DNA of 64,000 nt from DAHVFK01 sp963755395 (GTDB lineage: Bacteria > Pseudomonadota > Gammaproteobacteria > Burkholderiales > SG8-39). The notes below the pieces were generated by a model. The model was given only the letters and a program-made list of their open reading frames with translations. It ran no database searches and was not told the DNA's origin. Shown here in pieces: positions 24,528 to 32,102 of the stretch (position 1 is the first letter of the stretch; each line of letters begins with the position of its first letter). The stretch spans positions 1,364,001 to 1,428,000 of the forward strand of contig CAVWJJ010000002.1 in assembly GCA_963755395.1 (NCBI GenBank), read 5' to 3'. The translations under genes were made by a program, and so were the position numbers.

Positions 24528-24863
24528 TTAGGGGACTTTGTGTGACTTGACGTCGCCGCGCTTGACGCGCGCGTCTTCCTCGAGCTGGCGCGCCACGGAC
24601 TCGAACGCGTCGCGCAGCGCGACGTACACGTCCTCGTGATGGTCGTGGTTGGCGACGATCTCACGCCCCGGCACGTGCGCGTCGATGCGCACCTGGTACT
24701 GCCGGCCCTGCTGATGGTGGCGCGCGAGCTCCTCCACCGTGACCCGGCAGCTGACCAGGTGCGGGTGGAATTCCTCGAGCTTGGCGGCCTGGTCTCGAAT
24801 GCGCGCCTCGAGCGCGTCGGAGGGCGCCATATGGCGCACGGTGATCTGAAGGGGGATTTGCAT
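24528..24863 (-). CDS. HPF/RaiA-family ribosome-associated protein, short form
   Basis: The 111-residue protein has the HPF/RaiA fold: MQIPLQITVRHM, the segment EEFHPHLVSCRVTVEEL, and DVYVALRDAFESVARQLE. Such proteins bind the 30S decoding centre and help ribosomes hibernate. ATG 24863 is chosen at the family start. It heads a two-gene operon with the BCAM0308-like gene and is divergent from a universal stress protein, with an FNR-type site between them. Together the three genes look like an energy-limitation response. Confidence 0.85.
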   Translation of the reverse strand: MQIPLQITVRHMAPSDALEARIRDQAAKLEEFHPHLVSCRVTVEELARHHQQGRQYQVRIDAHVPGREIVANHDHHEDVYVALRDAFESVARQLEEDARVKRGDVKSHKVP

Positions 24864-24926
24864 GGTGGACGGCCTTTGCAAGGACAGGATGCTGTATCCA
24901 CCATAGCCGCGGCGCCGGTGCCGGCA

Positions 24927-24940
24927 TTGACCTTGATCAA
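24927..24940. promoter_or_regulatory. FNR/Anr-type site between divergent hpf-like and usp genes
   Basis: TTGACCTTGATCAA fits TTGAY-N4-ATCAA, the FNR/Anr recognition pattern. The same 14 bases recur at 27409-27422. The site is about 65 bases from the hpf-like start and 78 from the usp start, so one dimer could serve both. A TATGGT -10-like hexamer lies at the right distance on the minus strand. The regulator gene is not in the window. Confidence 0.6.
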
Positions 24941-25017
24941 ACCGCCTTGCGCGCCCGCGGCGCGAAGATGGTGGCCGGCGCAGATCAACCAGCGCCGACA
25001 CGAAAGGACCGGAAATC

Positions 25018-25476
25018 ATGACCTACAAACGCATTCTCGTGCCGATAGACGGAAGCCGCGCTTCGAATCGCGGCTTGCGCGAAGCAATCCGAATGGCCAA
25101 GGGAGAGACGGCGACCAGGTTGCAGCTCGTGCACGTCGTAGACGAGCACACCGTGCTGGTGAGTGGCGCGGAGGTGGGGCCCTACATGGTGAAGCTGATG
25201 CTCGAGTTGAGGCGACGCGGGAGCCAGGTGCTGCGCAATGCGGAGGCGCTGGTGCGAAGAAATGGATTGAAGTGCAGCGCCGTCCTGCTCGAAGCGCAAA
25301 CCGGCTCCGCGGCGGACCTGATCGTTCGGCACGCGAGAAAGTCGGGCGCCGACCTAATCGTCATCGGCACCCACGGCCGGCGCGGCCTGAGGCGGCTGAT
25401 CATGGGCAGCGATGCGGAACAAATCGTGCGGACGGCGCCGGTGCCGGTCATGCTCGTGCGAGCGCCTGCGACGTAG
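25018..25476 (+). CDS. UspA-family universal stress protein
   Basis: The 152-residue protein is a single Usp domain starting MTYKRILVPIDGS and ending with the nucleotide-binding pattern GTHGRRGLRRLIMGSDAE (G-x2-G-x9-G-S), so it is of the ATP-binding type. Usp proteins aid survival in growth arrest and low oxygen. AAAGGACC upstream of the ATG serves as ribosome-binding site. The FNR-type site and the low-oxygen-type neighbours suggest anaerobic induction. It converges on the next gene with four bases between stops. Confidence 0.88.
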   Translation: MTYKRILVPIDGSRASNRGLREAIRMAKGETATRLQLVHVVDEHTVLVSGAEVGPYMVKLMLELRRRGSQVLRNAEALVRRNGLKCSAVLLEAQTGSAADLIVRHARKSGADLIVIGTHGRRGLRRLIMGSDAEQIVRTAPVPVMLVRAPAT

Positions 25477-25480
25477 GAGC

Positions 25481-26671
25481 TCACCACACCTGCTGCGGTC
25501 CTTGCAGCAGCTCGCGCCACAACGTCGTCACGCCGGCGAGTTCGCCGCGCGCCACGTCCTCGAGGCGCGGCCGCAGTACGGCGAGAGCGGCGGGGTCCTC
25601 GAGCCGCAGCTTGAGGTCGAATAGCTGCGGCTCGGTGACCGGGTGGCCGATCTGGCTCACCAGGTAGCAGTAGGCCTCCTGCACGCCTTCGACCCGCGCT
25701 ACCAGCGCGCGCGCGATGCGATTGGCGAGCAGGTTGTAGAGCTTGCCGACGTGGGTGACCGGGTTCTTGCCCGCGGCGGCTTCCAGGCTCATCGGGCGGT
25801 AGGGCGTAATCAGGCCGTTGACCCGGTTGCCACGGCCGACCTGGCCATCGTCGCCCGCTTCGGCGGACAGGCCGGTGACGGTGAGGTAGACGCTGTCGGC
25901 GCTGTCGCCGTCGGCGGTGTTGAGCGCGACTTCGGCGCCGGCGCCGGCCGCCGAGGATGCGATGGCGCAAATGTGCGCTTTCTTGCGCCTGTACTCGTCG
26001 ATGTCCGAGACGTGTCGGCCGACCAGGGCGCAGGCGACGGTGAGGGCGAGATCGCGCCCGCTGCGCACGCCCATGACCTTGATGTCCTCGCCGATCTCCG
26101 GCTGCGCCGCTTTGAGCTCGCGCGAGTTGAGCTTGTGCTCGACCGCGAGAACGGCGCTTTCCAGAGCGTCGAACGGGGCGAAGCCCACCCCGAGCGAAGT
26201 GTCGTTGGCCAGGGGCGCGCCGGCTTCGCGCTGGCGCAGGAAAAGCGCGGCAAGATCGGGCGAGGTCGGACGGACGCGCGGATGGATGCGCACGTGGCGC
26301 TCTGGGTCAAGGTGGCGCAGATTCTCGCGCAGCCAGCGGCGGCTTTCCTCGACCGCGATCTCGTCCAGCGGAATCTTCGTGCCTCGGAACTGTGCGGTCG
26401 CGCGCCCGGCGAGGTAGATGTCGATCGGCCCGGTCACCTCGCCGCCGCCGAAGGCCGGCCGCGCCGCGCCGCCGCACAGCAGCGCCTTGTCGACGTTGTG
26501 GTGCAGGATCGCGCCGAAACGCTCGAGATAGACGCGCGACAGCGCCCGGCTCAGGTTCTCCGCCAACGCGTCGCAGATCGTGTCGGGATGCCCGAGCCCC
26601 TTGCGCTCGACGATCTCGAACGGCAGCGAGGCGGCCGAGGCGGCCTCAAGCGGGCCGATTTCCAGTCTCAT
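25481..26671 (-). CDS. Methionine adenosyltransferase, archaeal type
   Basis: The 396-residue protein is an archaeal-type S-adenosylmethionine synthetase (AdoMet_synthetase_2 family), not the bacterial MetK. It has FEIVERKGLGHPDTICDALA near residue 18, LHHNVDKALL, VMGVRSGRDLALTVACALVG, and the C-terminal HVGKLYNLLANRIA segment. It makes SAM from methionine and ATP. Its start overlaps the end of an upstream SAM-dependent methyltransferase gene by 26 bases, so the two are coupled and the enzyme may feed SAM to that reaction. Bacteria with this type are a minority; a canonical metK elsewhere is expected. Confidence 0.9.
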   Translation of the reverse strand: MRLEIGPLEAASAASLPFEIVERKGLGHPDTICDALAENLSRALSRVYLERFGAILHHNVDKALLCGGAARPAFGGGEVTGPIDIYLAGRATAQFRGTKIPLDEIAVEESRRWLRENLRHLDPERHVRIHPRVRPTSPDLAALFLRQREAGAPLANDTSLGVGFAPFDALESAVLAVEHKLNSRELKAAQPEIGEDIKVMGVRSGRDLALTVACALVGRHVSDIDEYRRKKAHICAIASSAAGAGAEVALNTADGDSADSVYLTVTGLSAEAGDDGQVGRGNRVNGLITPYRPMSLEAAAGKNPVTHVGKLYNLLANRIARALVARVEGVQEAYCYLVSQIGHPVTEPQLFDLKLRLEDPAALAVLRPRLEDVARGELAGVTTLWRELLQGPQQVW

Positions 26672-27344
26672 GGCGCCGGCCGCGCGCGGCGGCCCGGTGC
26701 GGCTCGAGGCGAACCTGCGGCGCCCGGTTGACGCAGTTAAGCAGCGTCGCGTAGCCGAACAGGTTGGTGCGCCGCGTCTCGACCACGTCGAGTTTTGCGG
26801 CGCTGAGGAAACGCTCGAGATTCATGTCGGCCCGGTAGCGCATCACCCGATAGGTGGGCTGCAGCAGGACCTCGCATGCGCGCATGAGCGCGCTGCCGGT
26901 GCGGAAGTGCTGCACGATCACGATCGTCCCGCCGGGACGGCACACGCGCTGCATCTCGCTCACCGCGCGCAGCGGATCGGGCAGGCCGGAAAGCGCGAAC
27001 ATCAGCGCTACCTTGTCGAAGCTGGCGTCGGCGAACGCGAGCCGTCCGGCGTCCATCCGCACCAGCCCCTCGACCTGCGACAGGCGCCGCGCGGCGACGC
27101 GTGCGGCCGCGCGCGCGAGCATCTCGCGCGAGGCGTCGATGCCGGTGACCCGAACCTGCCGCGGGTAGAGCGGGAGCGACATTCCGGTGCCGACGCAGAC
27201 TTCGAGCACCCGATCGCCGGGGCGGCAGGCGAGCGCCGCAAGCGCGGCCCGGCGCCCCGGCGCCAGGCTGGCGCCGAAGATGAGGTCGTAGAGCGGCGCG
27301 AAGCGGCGGTATCCCTGCTGGCTGAGGGCGAGGTCGACTTTCAC
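26646..27344 (-). CDS. Class I SAM-dependent methyltransferase, PmtA-like
   Basis: The 232-residue methyltransferase begins YRRFAPLYDLIFG and has the SAM-binding motif VLEVCVGTGMSLPLYP (motif I) and VTGIDASREMLARAAARV. This combination resembles Rhodobacter-type phosphatidylethanolamine N-methyltransferase (PmtA) and related ubiquinone/lipid methylases. The start is a GTG at 27344; upstream frame sequence is not homologous. It overlaps the SAM synthetase gene and is divergent from the DksA-like gene, sharing an FNR-type site, so low-oxygen membrane-lipid methylation is plausible. The substrate is inferred only. Confidence 0.78.
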   Translation of the reverse strand: MKVDLALSQQGYRRFAPLYDLIFGASLAPGRRAALAALACRPGDRVLEVCVGTGMSLPLYPRQVRVTGIDASREMLARAAARVAARRLSQVEGLVRMDAGRLAFADASFDKVALMFALSGLPDPLRAVSEMQRVCRPGGTIVIVQHFRTGSALMRACEVLLQPTYRVMRYRADMNLERFLSAAKLDVVETRRTNLFGYATLLNCVNRAPQVRLEPHRAAARGRRHETGNRPA

Positions 27345-27408
27345 CGGACGGAGTTTATGCGATCGAGCGAGTCTCCGTATTCTGCCGCAGGAGCGGCGCG
27401 CTCGGAGT

Positions 27409-27422
27409 TTGACCTTGATCAA
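27409..27422. promoter_or_regulatory. FNR/Anr-type site between divergent methyltransferase and dksA-like genes
   Basis: TTGACCTTGATCAA is identical to the site at 24927-24940. A TAAT-containing -10-like region lies about 38 bases downstream on the plus strand, the distance expected for activation from -41.5. The dksA-like start is 58 bases and the methyltransferase GTG 64 bases away. Confidence 0.6.
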
Positions 27423-27480
27423 GGGCCGCGGCCGCGCCGCCGCGCCTAATCGGGATGAGCGCCAGTATTGGAGAACGCAG

Positions 27481-27873
27481 ATGGCCCTGACCCGCAAACA
27501 GCTCGAAGAATTCGAAGGCCTGCTGAGGCAGCGCCGGAAGGATCTGGTCGCCGAGCTGCTGGAGGACGTGGCGCGCGCGCGCGACGAGAGCTACGCCGAC
27601 CTGGCGGGCGGCGTGACCGACCTTGGCGACGAGGCGCTGGCCGACCTGCTGTCCGATCTGGACAACGCGGAAGTCGCCCGTGACATGCGCACCGTGCGCG
27701 AGCTCGATGCCGCGCTGGCGCGCATCGCCGACGGCAGCTACGGCACCTGCGCCGAGTGCGACGGCGAGATCGGCCTGCAGCGGCTGCGCGCCTACCCGAC
27801 TGCGATGCGCTGCATCAAGTGCCAGGAGATATACGAGAAGACCCACGTCCATCCGGGGGAGCCGCGGCTGTAG
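27481..27873 (+). CDS. TraR/DksA-family zinc-finger protein
   Basis: The 130-residue protein has a coiled-coil N-terminal region with acidic residues (DLGDEALADLLSDLDNAE, near residues 45-62) and a four-cysteine zinc finger at residues about 91-115 (CAECDGEIG and CIKCQ). DksA-type proteins enter the RNA polymerase secondary channel and, with ppGpp, change promoter choice. It lacks some features of full DksA and is probably a paralogue. A shared FNR-type site links it to the low-oxygen genes around it. A GGAGAACGC site precedes the ATG. Confidence 0.87.
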   Translation: MALTRKQLEEFEGLLRQRRKDLVAELLEDVARARDESYADLAGGVTDLGDEALADLLSDLDNAEVARDMRTVRELDAALARIADGSYGTCAECDGEIGLQRLRAYPTAMRCIKCQEIYEKTHVHPGEPRL

Positions 27874-27958
27874 CCTGCGCCGGCGGCCCCGCGCCGCTCT
27901 CTGGTGCGTCGGCGTCCCGGTCTGGGCTATGCTTGCGCTGCAGCCGGGGGGACGGGCG

Positions 27959-28483
27959 ATGAGCAAGATCCTCGACAATCTCAAGCAGGCGGAGCTCGAC
28001 CGTACCGGGCTCGCCGAGGCCGAGTCGCGCCTGGCGTCGGAGCGCCTCGGCAAGGTCCTGGCGGAAGAGCAGCGCTTGCTGGAGCAGGAGGCCGAGCGCA
28101 AGGCGCGCGAGCGCGCCGCGGCGGAAGCGAGGGCGCTCGAGGCCGCGCAGGCGCGCCTGGCGGCGGAGCGCGCGGCGCAGCGCGCGGCGCAGGCCCGCAT
28201 GGAGGCGACGGCCGAGGCGGGGCGCATCGAGCGCGAGCGCCTGGTGACGGAACTCGAGCTCAGGCGCGCGGCGCAGGCGCGCACCGAAGAGGAGGCCAAC
28301 GCGGCGCTGGCGGCGCTGGACAGCGATGCCCCGATCGGCGGCCCGCCGCAGCAGCGGGCGCGGCGCTGGGCGCCGCGCAAGGGCCTGCTCGCGCTCGCGG
28401 CATCCCTGCTCGTGCTGGCGCTGCTGGCAGTGCTCGCGGCCGGGATTGCGATCGGCAGATTTACCGGCGGCACTGCACCGTGA
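27959..28483 (+). CDS. Coiled-coil protein with C-terminal membrane helix; frame continues after an in-frame TGA
   Basis: The 174-residue protein has a long Glu/Ala/Arg-rich coiled coil (about residues 10-110) and a membrane helix near 145-168 (GLLALAASLLVLALLAVLAA). It ends at a TGA (28481). The same frame then stays open for 39 more codons with strong G/C third positions and a plausible ordered end, SLKLDGDLDAFAARAAALDE, to a TAA at 28601. The gene may have been truncated by a nonsense mutation, leaving the periplasmic tail unread. No known family is recognised. Confidence 0.6.
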   Translation: MSKILDNLKQAELDRTGLAEAESRLASERLGKVLAEEQRLLEQEAERKARERAAAEARALEAAQARLAAERAAQRAAQARMEATAEAGRIERERLVTELELRRAAQARTEEEANAALAALDSDAPIGGPPQQRARRWAPRKGLLALAASLLVLALLAVLAAGIAIGRFTGGTAP

Positions 28484-28603
28484 CACGCGCCTGCGCTCGC
28501 GCCCGCGCCGGCGGCGCAGCTCAAGCCGCAGCCCAGCCTCAAGCTCGATGGCGACCTGGACGCGTTCGCAGCCCGCGCCGCGGCGCTGGACGAGAAGAAG
28601 TAA
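28484..28603 (+). other. In-frame remnant downstream of the TGA in the coiled-coil gene
   Basis: This stretch continues the frame of the preceding gene after its TGA. It encodes an Ala/Pro linker and a short helical end before TAA. It has no start codon or ribosome-binding site, so it is not an independent gene. It is best read as the former 3' end of that gene. Confidence 0.45.
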
Positions 28604-28604
28604 G

Positions 28605-29603
28605 TCAGCCGAGCACGTCGTCCAACGCGCGTCGCGGCGTCGGATGCGGCGGCAGGTCGCCGTAGCCGAGCCGGAACGGCAGCAGCGGCACGCCGCCTGC
28701 GCCGAACAGGCGGGCGAACCGGGTCTTCACTCTTTCCGGCTCGAGCAGCTGGCTCACCGGCTGCAGGCACAGCCCGAGCCCGCTTGCCGCCAGGTACAGC
28801 CGCTCGAGCAGCTGGCCCGCCTTGAGCTCGTACTCCGGGCCGGCGACGCGGCCGCTGATCAGGCCGAATACCGGCGCGCTCATCAGCGCCGCGTGATCGC
28901 GCCTGGCGAGCAGGCCCTCGACCCGCAGGTGTGCCACGGCGAACTGCTGCAGCGTCGACAGCAGCCAGGGCCCGCCGAAATTGCCGCCGCCGATGCACTG
29001 CGCCAGCTCGTTGCGGTACTTCGGGTCGGCCAGCAGCAGCGCGTCGGCCTGCAGCATGAGCTTGTCCACTGCCTGCCTGATCGCCGCGTCCTGCGTCAGC
29101 AGCAGGTTGATCTTGAGGTCCGACTCGCAGGCGCGCAGCTTGCCGAGCATGGTGGCCGAGACGCTGCGCGAACGGTAGCGCGCGTGGCTGGTGCGCCGGC
29201 TCGTGATGGCGGGGAACAGGCTCGCCGCGCGGTAAGGCGCCGGCTTGTGCGCGTCCTTCAGATCGACCGTGGCCGCCAGGGAGTGCATCTGGTCGCGGCC
29301 GAAATAACTGACCTCGTGGCCGAAGCCGAAGTGCTCGGCCGCGATCAGCAGATTCTCGAGCGCGCATCCGAGGCTGACGCGCAGCTCGCGCTGGTTCGGG
29401 TCGGCGACGCGCTGCCAGCGCTCCAGGTCGGCGTGCAGGTTGATGCGGCCGCCGGCGATCCTGAAGCGCCAAGGCTGGGCATTGCGCGCCGACGGCGCGA
29501 GAATCGCATAGCGCAGCAGGAAGGTCAGGCGCGCGTCGAGCGATCCCCTGGCGGGGAAGTCGGACGCGCGCACCGACCAAGGCTCGTGGTCGATGTTGGG
29601 CAT
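28605..29603 (-). CDS. Acg-like nitroreductase-fold FMN protein
   Basis: The 332-residue protein carries the nitroreductase-type segment RYAILAPSARNAQPWRFRIA near residue 30 and a late SGLGLCLQPVSQLLEPERV, as in Acg-family FMN-binding proteins of the DosR-type dormancy response. Such proteins bind flavin, but many have no measurable reductase activity. ATG 29603 begins the homology; a second in-frame ATG at 29636 would add 11 residues and cannot be excluded. It converges with the coiled-coil gene. The setting among low-oxygen genes fits the Acg parallel. Confidence 0.78.
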   Translation of the reverse strand: MPNIDHEPWSVRASDFPARGSLDARLTFLLRYAILAPSARNAQPWRFRIAGGRINLHADLERWQRVADPNQRELRVSLGCALENLLIAAEHFGFGHEVSYFGRDQMHSLAATVDLKDAHKPAPYRAASLFPAITSRRTSHARYRSRSVSATMLGKLRACESDLKINLLLTQDAAIRQAVDKLMLQADALLLADPKYRNELAQCIGGGNFGGPWLLSTLQQFAVAHLRVEGLLARRDHAALMSAPVFGLISGRVAGPEYELKAGQLLERLYLAASGLGLCLQPVSQLLEPERVKTRFARLFGAGGVPLLPFRLGYGDLPPHPTPRRALDDVLG

Positions 29604-29692
29604 GGTTCGTCCGCAGCCCGATGGTACCGCGCTCATGAACGAAGGGCGCGAGCCGCTGTCCACTGCACGTCTGCCCGCGTTCCCGACAGGAG

Positions 29693-30127
29693 ATGCTGTA
29701 CGCGTTCGGTTTCGTGGCGCTGCTGGTGGTCGCCAGCACGCTGCTGCATTACGAGGCACTGCGGCTGCTTTCGGCCTGGCTGCCGCACCTGAGAATCAGG
29801 CCGCGCGCGCGGCTGCTGGGAGTGATCTTCGGCGTATTCGTCGGGCACCTGCTCGAAATCGCCTGCTACGCGCTCGCCTACTACTACTTGCACGATCATT
29901 TCGGGCTGGGCGGCTTCGGCGGCAAGTTCGCCGACAATTTCTCGACCTACTTCTATTTTTCCGCCGAGAGCTACACCTCGATCGGCCTGGGCGACATCTA
30001 CCCTCTCGGCCCGCTGCGCCTTATCACCGGCATCGAGGCGCTCAACGGCTTGCTGCTGGTCGGCTGGTCGGCGTCGTTCACCTACCTGGCGATGCAACGC
30101 TACTGGAACGTCGTCGACCAGGACTAG
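29693..30127 (+). CDS. Two-helix ion channel-like protein (K+ channel family)
   Basis: The 144-residue protein has hydrophobic segments at about residues 3-22, 42-68 and 110-133. Between the last two lies a pore-like loop with SAESYTSIGLGDIYPLGPLR, close to the TxGxGD K+ selectivity filter (here TSIGLGD). It fits the Ion_trans_2 family but has no cytoplasmic regulatory domain. No good ribosome-binding site is seen; the start lies 90 bases from the divergent nitroreductase gene. A role in membrane potential is inferred. Confidence 0.75.
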   Translation: MLYAFGFVALLVVASTLLHYEALRLLSAWLPHLRIRPRARLLGVIFGVFVGHLLEIACYALAYYYLHDHFGLGGFGGKFADNFSTYFYFSAESYTSIGLGDIYPLGPLRLITGIEALNGLLLVGWSASFTYLAMQRYWNVVDQD

Positions 30128-30242
30128 CGCCGGACATCGGTCCCACTTGTATGCAGCCGGCGCAGAACCCGCCGGGCTGGAGCGGCGCGCTGAACAGGTT
30201 GCGCAGGGTGTTCGGAGCGCCTCTCTTTGCGGTTAAGTCCTC

Positions 30243-30264
30243 CTGTCAGCTTGATGTCAGCTTG
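30243..30264 (+). promoter_or_regulatory. Pho-box-like direct repeat upstream of the YeiH-type transporter
   Basis: CTGTCAGCTTG and ATGTCAGCTTG are adjacent 11-base repeats. The period and the CTGTCA core match half of the PhoB-box pattern, but the second half-site has one change. It lies about 95 bases before the transporter ATG. Phosphate control of this gene would be unexpected, so this is a weak call. Confidence 0.35.
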
Positions 30265-30358
30265 CACCGAATTGATGCGTTGCAGAAGGACATCCGGCCG
30301 ATTTAATGGAATGATCCGCACACCCCCAAGGGAGGGGGACAAAAAAAGGGAGGGGAAA

Positions 30359-31765
30359 ATGACAATCAAAGAAGCATGGGACGAGGGCGGAGAGGAGCCG
30401 CGCGCGACGCAGGCGAAAGGCTGGAACGAGCTCTACCTGAAGGAGGACTGGTGGGCGATCTGGCTTGGTCTCGGGATCATCGTCGTCGCGACCCTTTTCT
30501 TCTACAGCGGCTCAAGCATCAAGTGGATCGCCGTCACGCCGGGCGGTTGGACGTCGTTCGACCAACTGTGGGCGGATTTCGTCGCGAAGATCCCCCGCTA
30601 CATCGCGCAGTTCGTCATGTGGCTGATCATCTTCTGCATCAGCGTGAAAGCGATGGGCTACAAGCTGAAGGAGTTCATCCCGTCCTTTCTCTTCATCTAC
30701 GTCATTTCGATCGCGATAATGATTCTCTGGGGGTGGAAATATTCCCACACCTACAACCTGGAACCGCCCCTGGTGGCCCTGCTGCTGGGCCTCATCATCT
30801 CCAATACCGTTGGTCTGCCGCGCTGGATGGATGCCGGCTTCCGGGTCGAGTACTACATCAAGACGGGTATCGTGCTGCTCGGCGCCACTCTGCCGTTCAC
30901 CCTGATCGTCTGGGCCGGCCCGGTCGCCATCTTCCAGGCGTCGACGATCTCGATCGTCACGTTCCTGGTGATCTACTTCGTCGGCCGCAAACTGGGCATT
31001 GACCGGCAGCTTTGCGCGACCATGGGCGCCGGCGGCGCGGTATGCGGCATTTCCGCCGCCATCGCCATCGCCGGTGCCGTAGGTGCCAAGAAGGAGCATG
31101 CGCCCATCGCTATCACCCTGGTGGTGATCTGGGCCATTGCGATGGTCTTCTTCCTGCCCCTGGCGTCGCGGGCATTGGGCCTGCCGACCGGCGTCGCCGG
31201 GGCGTGGATCGGCACTTCCGAGTTCGCCGATGCCGCCGGCTTTGCCGCCGCCTCGTCCTACGGCGATCTCGCCGGGCACGTCCAGGGCGTCACCGGCACG
31301 CCGGAGCAGGCGGTCCAGGCCTTCACCCTGATGAAGGTGGTGGGCCGCGACATCTGGATCGGCATCTGGGCGTTCGTCATGGCGTTCATCGCCACGACGC
31401 GCTGGGAGGTCAAGACGGGGCAGAAGCCGCAGCTCGGCGAGATCTGGTGGCGCTTCCCGAAGTTCGTCATCGGCTTCGCCATCGCCTCGATCCTGATAAC
31501 GGCCATCGCCAGCTACTACGGCCCGGCCCAGTACAACAAGGTGGTGAAGCCGGTCCTGACCATTCCGATCCTGGACCTCAGGACCTGGGCCTTCGTGTTC
31601 TGCTTCTTCTCGATCGGCCTTACCACCCGCTTCCGCGAGCTGGCAGCCGCCGGCGGCAAGAACTTCTGGGCGTTCAGCTCGGGTGCGGTGGTCAACGTGA
31701 TCCTCGGCTTCATCATGTCGGTCGTGGTCTTCTACGAGTTCTGGGCCAAACTCGGCGCTCACTAA
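30359..31765 (+). CDS. YeiH/PSE-family putative sulfate exporter
   Basis: The 468-residue membrane protein has an N-terminal soluble stretch (about residues 1-28) and about ten to eleven helices. It matches the YeiH/putative sulfate exporter family (UPF0324), including GLPRWMDAGFRVEYYIKTGI, the ATMGAGGAVCGISAA motif and a late RFRELAAAGGKNFWAF segment. The family function is not firmly proven; anion or sulfonate export is usual wording. It is longer than typical members (about 340-400) because of the N-terminus. A strong GGGAGGGG site precedes the ATG, and a terminator follows. Confidence 0.85.
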   Translation: MTIKEAWDEGGEEPRATQAKGWNELYLKEDWWAIWLGLGIIVVATLFFYSGSSIKWIAVTPGGWTSFDQLWADFVAKIPRYIAQFVMWLIIFCISVKAMGYKLKEFIPSFLFIYVISIAIMILWGWKYSHTYNLEPPLVALLLGLIISNTVGLPRWMDAGFRVEYYIKTGIVLLGATLPFTLIVWAGPVAIFQASTISIVTFLVIYFVGRKLGIDRQLCATMGAGGAVCGISAAIAIAGAVGAKKEHAPIAITLVVIWAIAMVFFLPLASRALGLPTGVAGAWIGTSEFADAAGFAAASSYGDLAGHVQGVTGTPEQAVQAFTLMKVVGRDIWIGIWAFVMAFIATTRWEVKTGQKPQLGEIWWRFPKFVIGFAIASILITAIASYYGPAQYNKVVKPVLTIPILDLRTWAFVFCFFSIGLTTRFRELAAAGGKNFWAFSSGAVVNVILGFIMSVVVFYEFWAKLGAH

Positions 31766-31794
31766 GCCGCAGGGTTCTATGGCGATATGGAAAC

Positions 31795-31830
31795 GGCGCC
31801 GCCCCTTGTCCGGGGCGGCGCCTTCCCTTT
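31795..31830 (+). terminator. Rho-independent terminator after the YeiH-type gene
   Basis: An 11-base perfect stem (GGCGCCGCCCC / GGGGCGGCGCC) with a six-base loop is followed by TTCCCTTT. It lies 30 bases after the transporter stop and before a small Cys-rich gene. Confidence 0.75.
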
Positions 31831-31853
31831 CTCGGGAGGGAGATTCGCAGGCC

Positions 31854-32063
31854 ATGCCCCCCGATCGGCAAAGATGCCTGACCTGCCGCCACTTCCGTAA
31901 CGGTCCGCGCTATCTGGAGTCGGTCTTCAAGGGCATGAATATCCTCGGCTCCGCGTACGGCTCGGTGCGCAGCAACGACGGCATTTGCCTGCTGCACGAC
32001 CTGTACCTTTCGGCCGACGCCTGCTGCGATTCATTCCAGCGCGCGGAGCGCTTCCCCGCCTGA
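31854..32063 (+). CDS. Small cysteine-rich hypothetical protein
   Basis: I do not recognise a family. The 69-residue protein has a CLTCRHF start, a middle Cys (GICLLHD) and a vicinal CC (DACCDSF), five cysteines in all, suggesting metal or iron-sulfur binding. The first in-frame ATG is at 31779, but it would read through the terminator stem; ATG 31854, 13 bases after a GGGAGGG site, is preferred. It lies between the transporter and the MetE-like gene. Confidence 0.55.
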   Translation: MPPDRQRCLTCRHFRNGPRYLESVFKGMNILGSAYGSVRSNDGICLLHDLYLSADACCDSFQRAERFPA

Positions 32064-32102
32064 CGCGGTATATTCGCGCGGACTCGATTCCCGAGACCGC
32101 CG

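Noticed and set aside
28481..28483. TGA read as selenocysteine
   Set aside because: The codon is in a Pro/Ala linker with no selenoprotein-like context and no obvious hairpin after it.
31779..31853. Upstream ATG for the small Cys-rich protein
   Set aside because: It would place the terminator stem inside the coding region and has no ribosome-binding site; ATG 31854 fits better.
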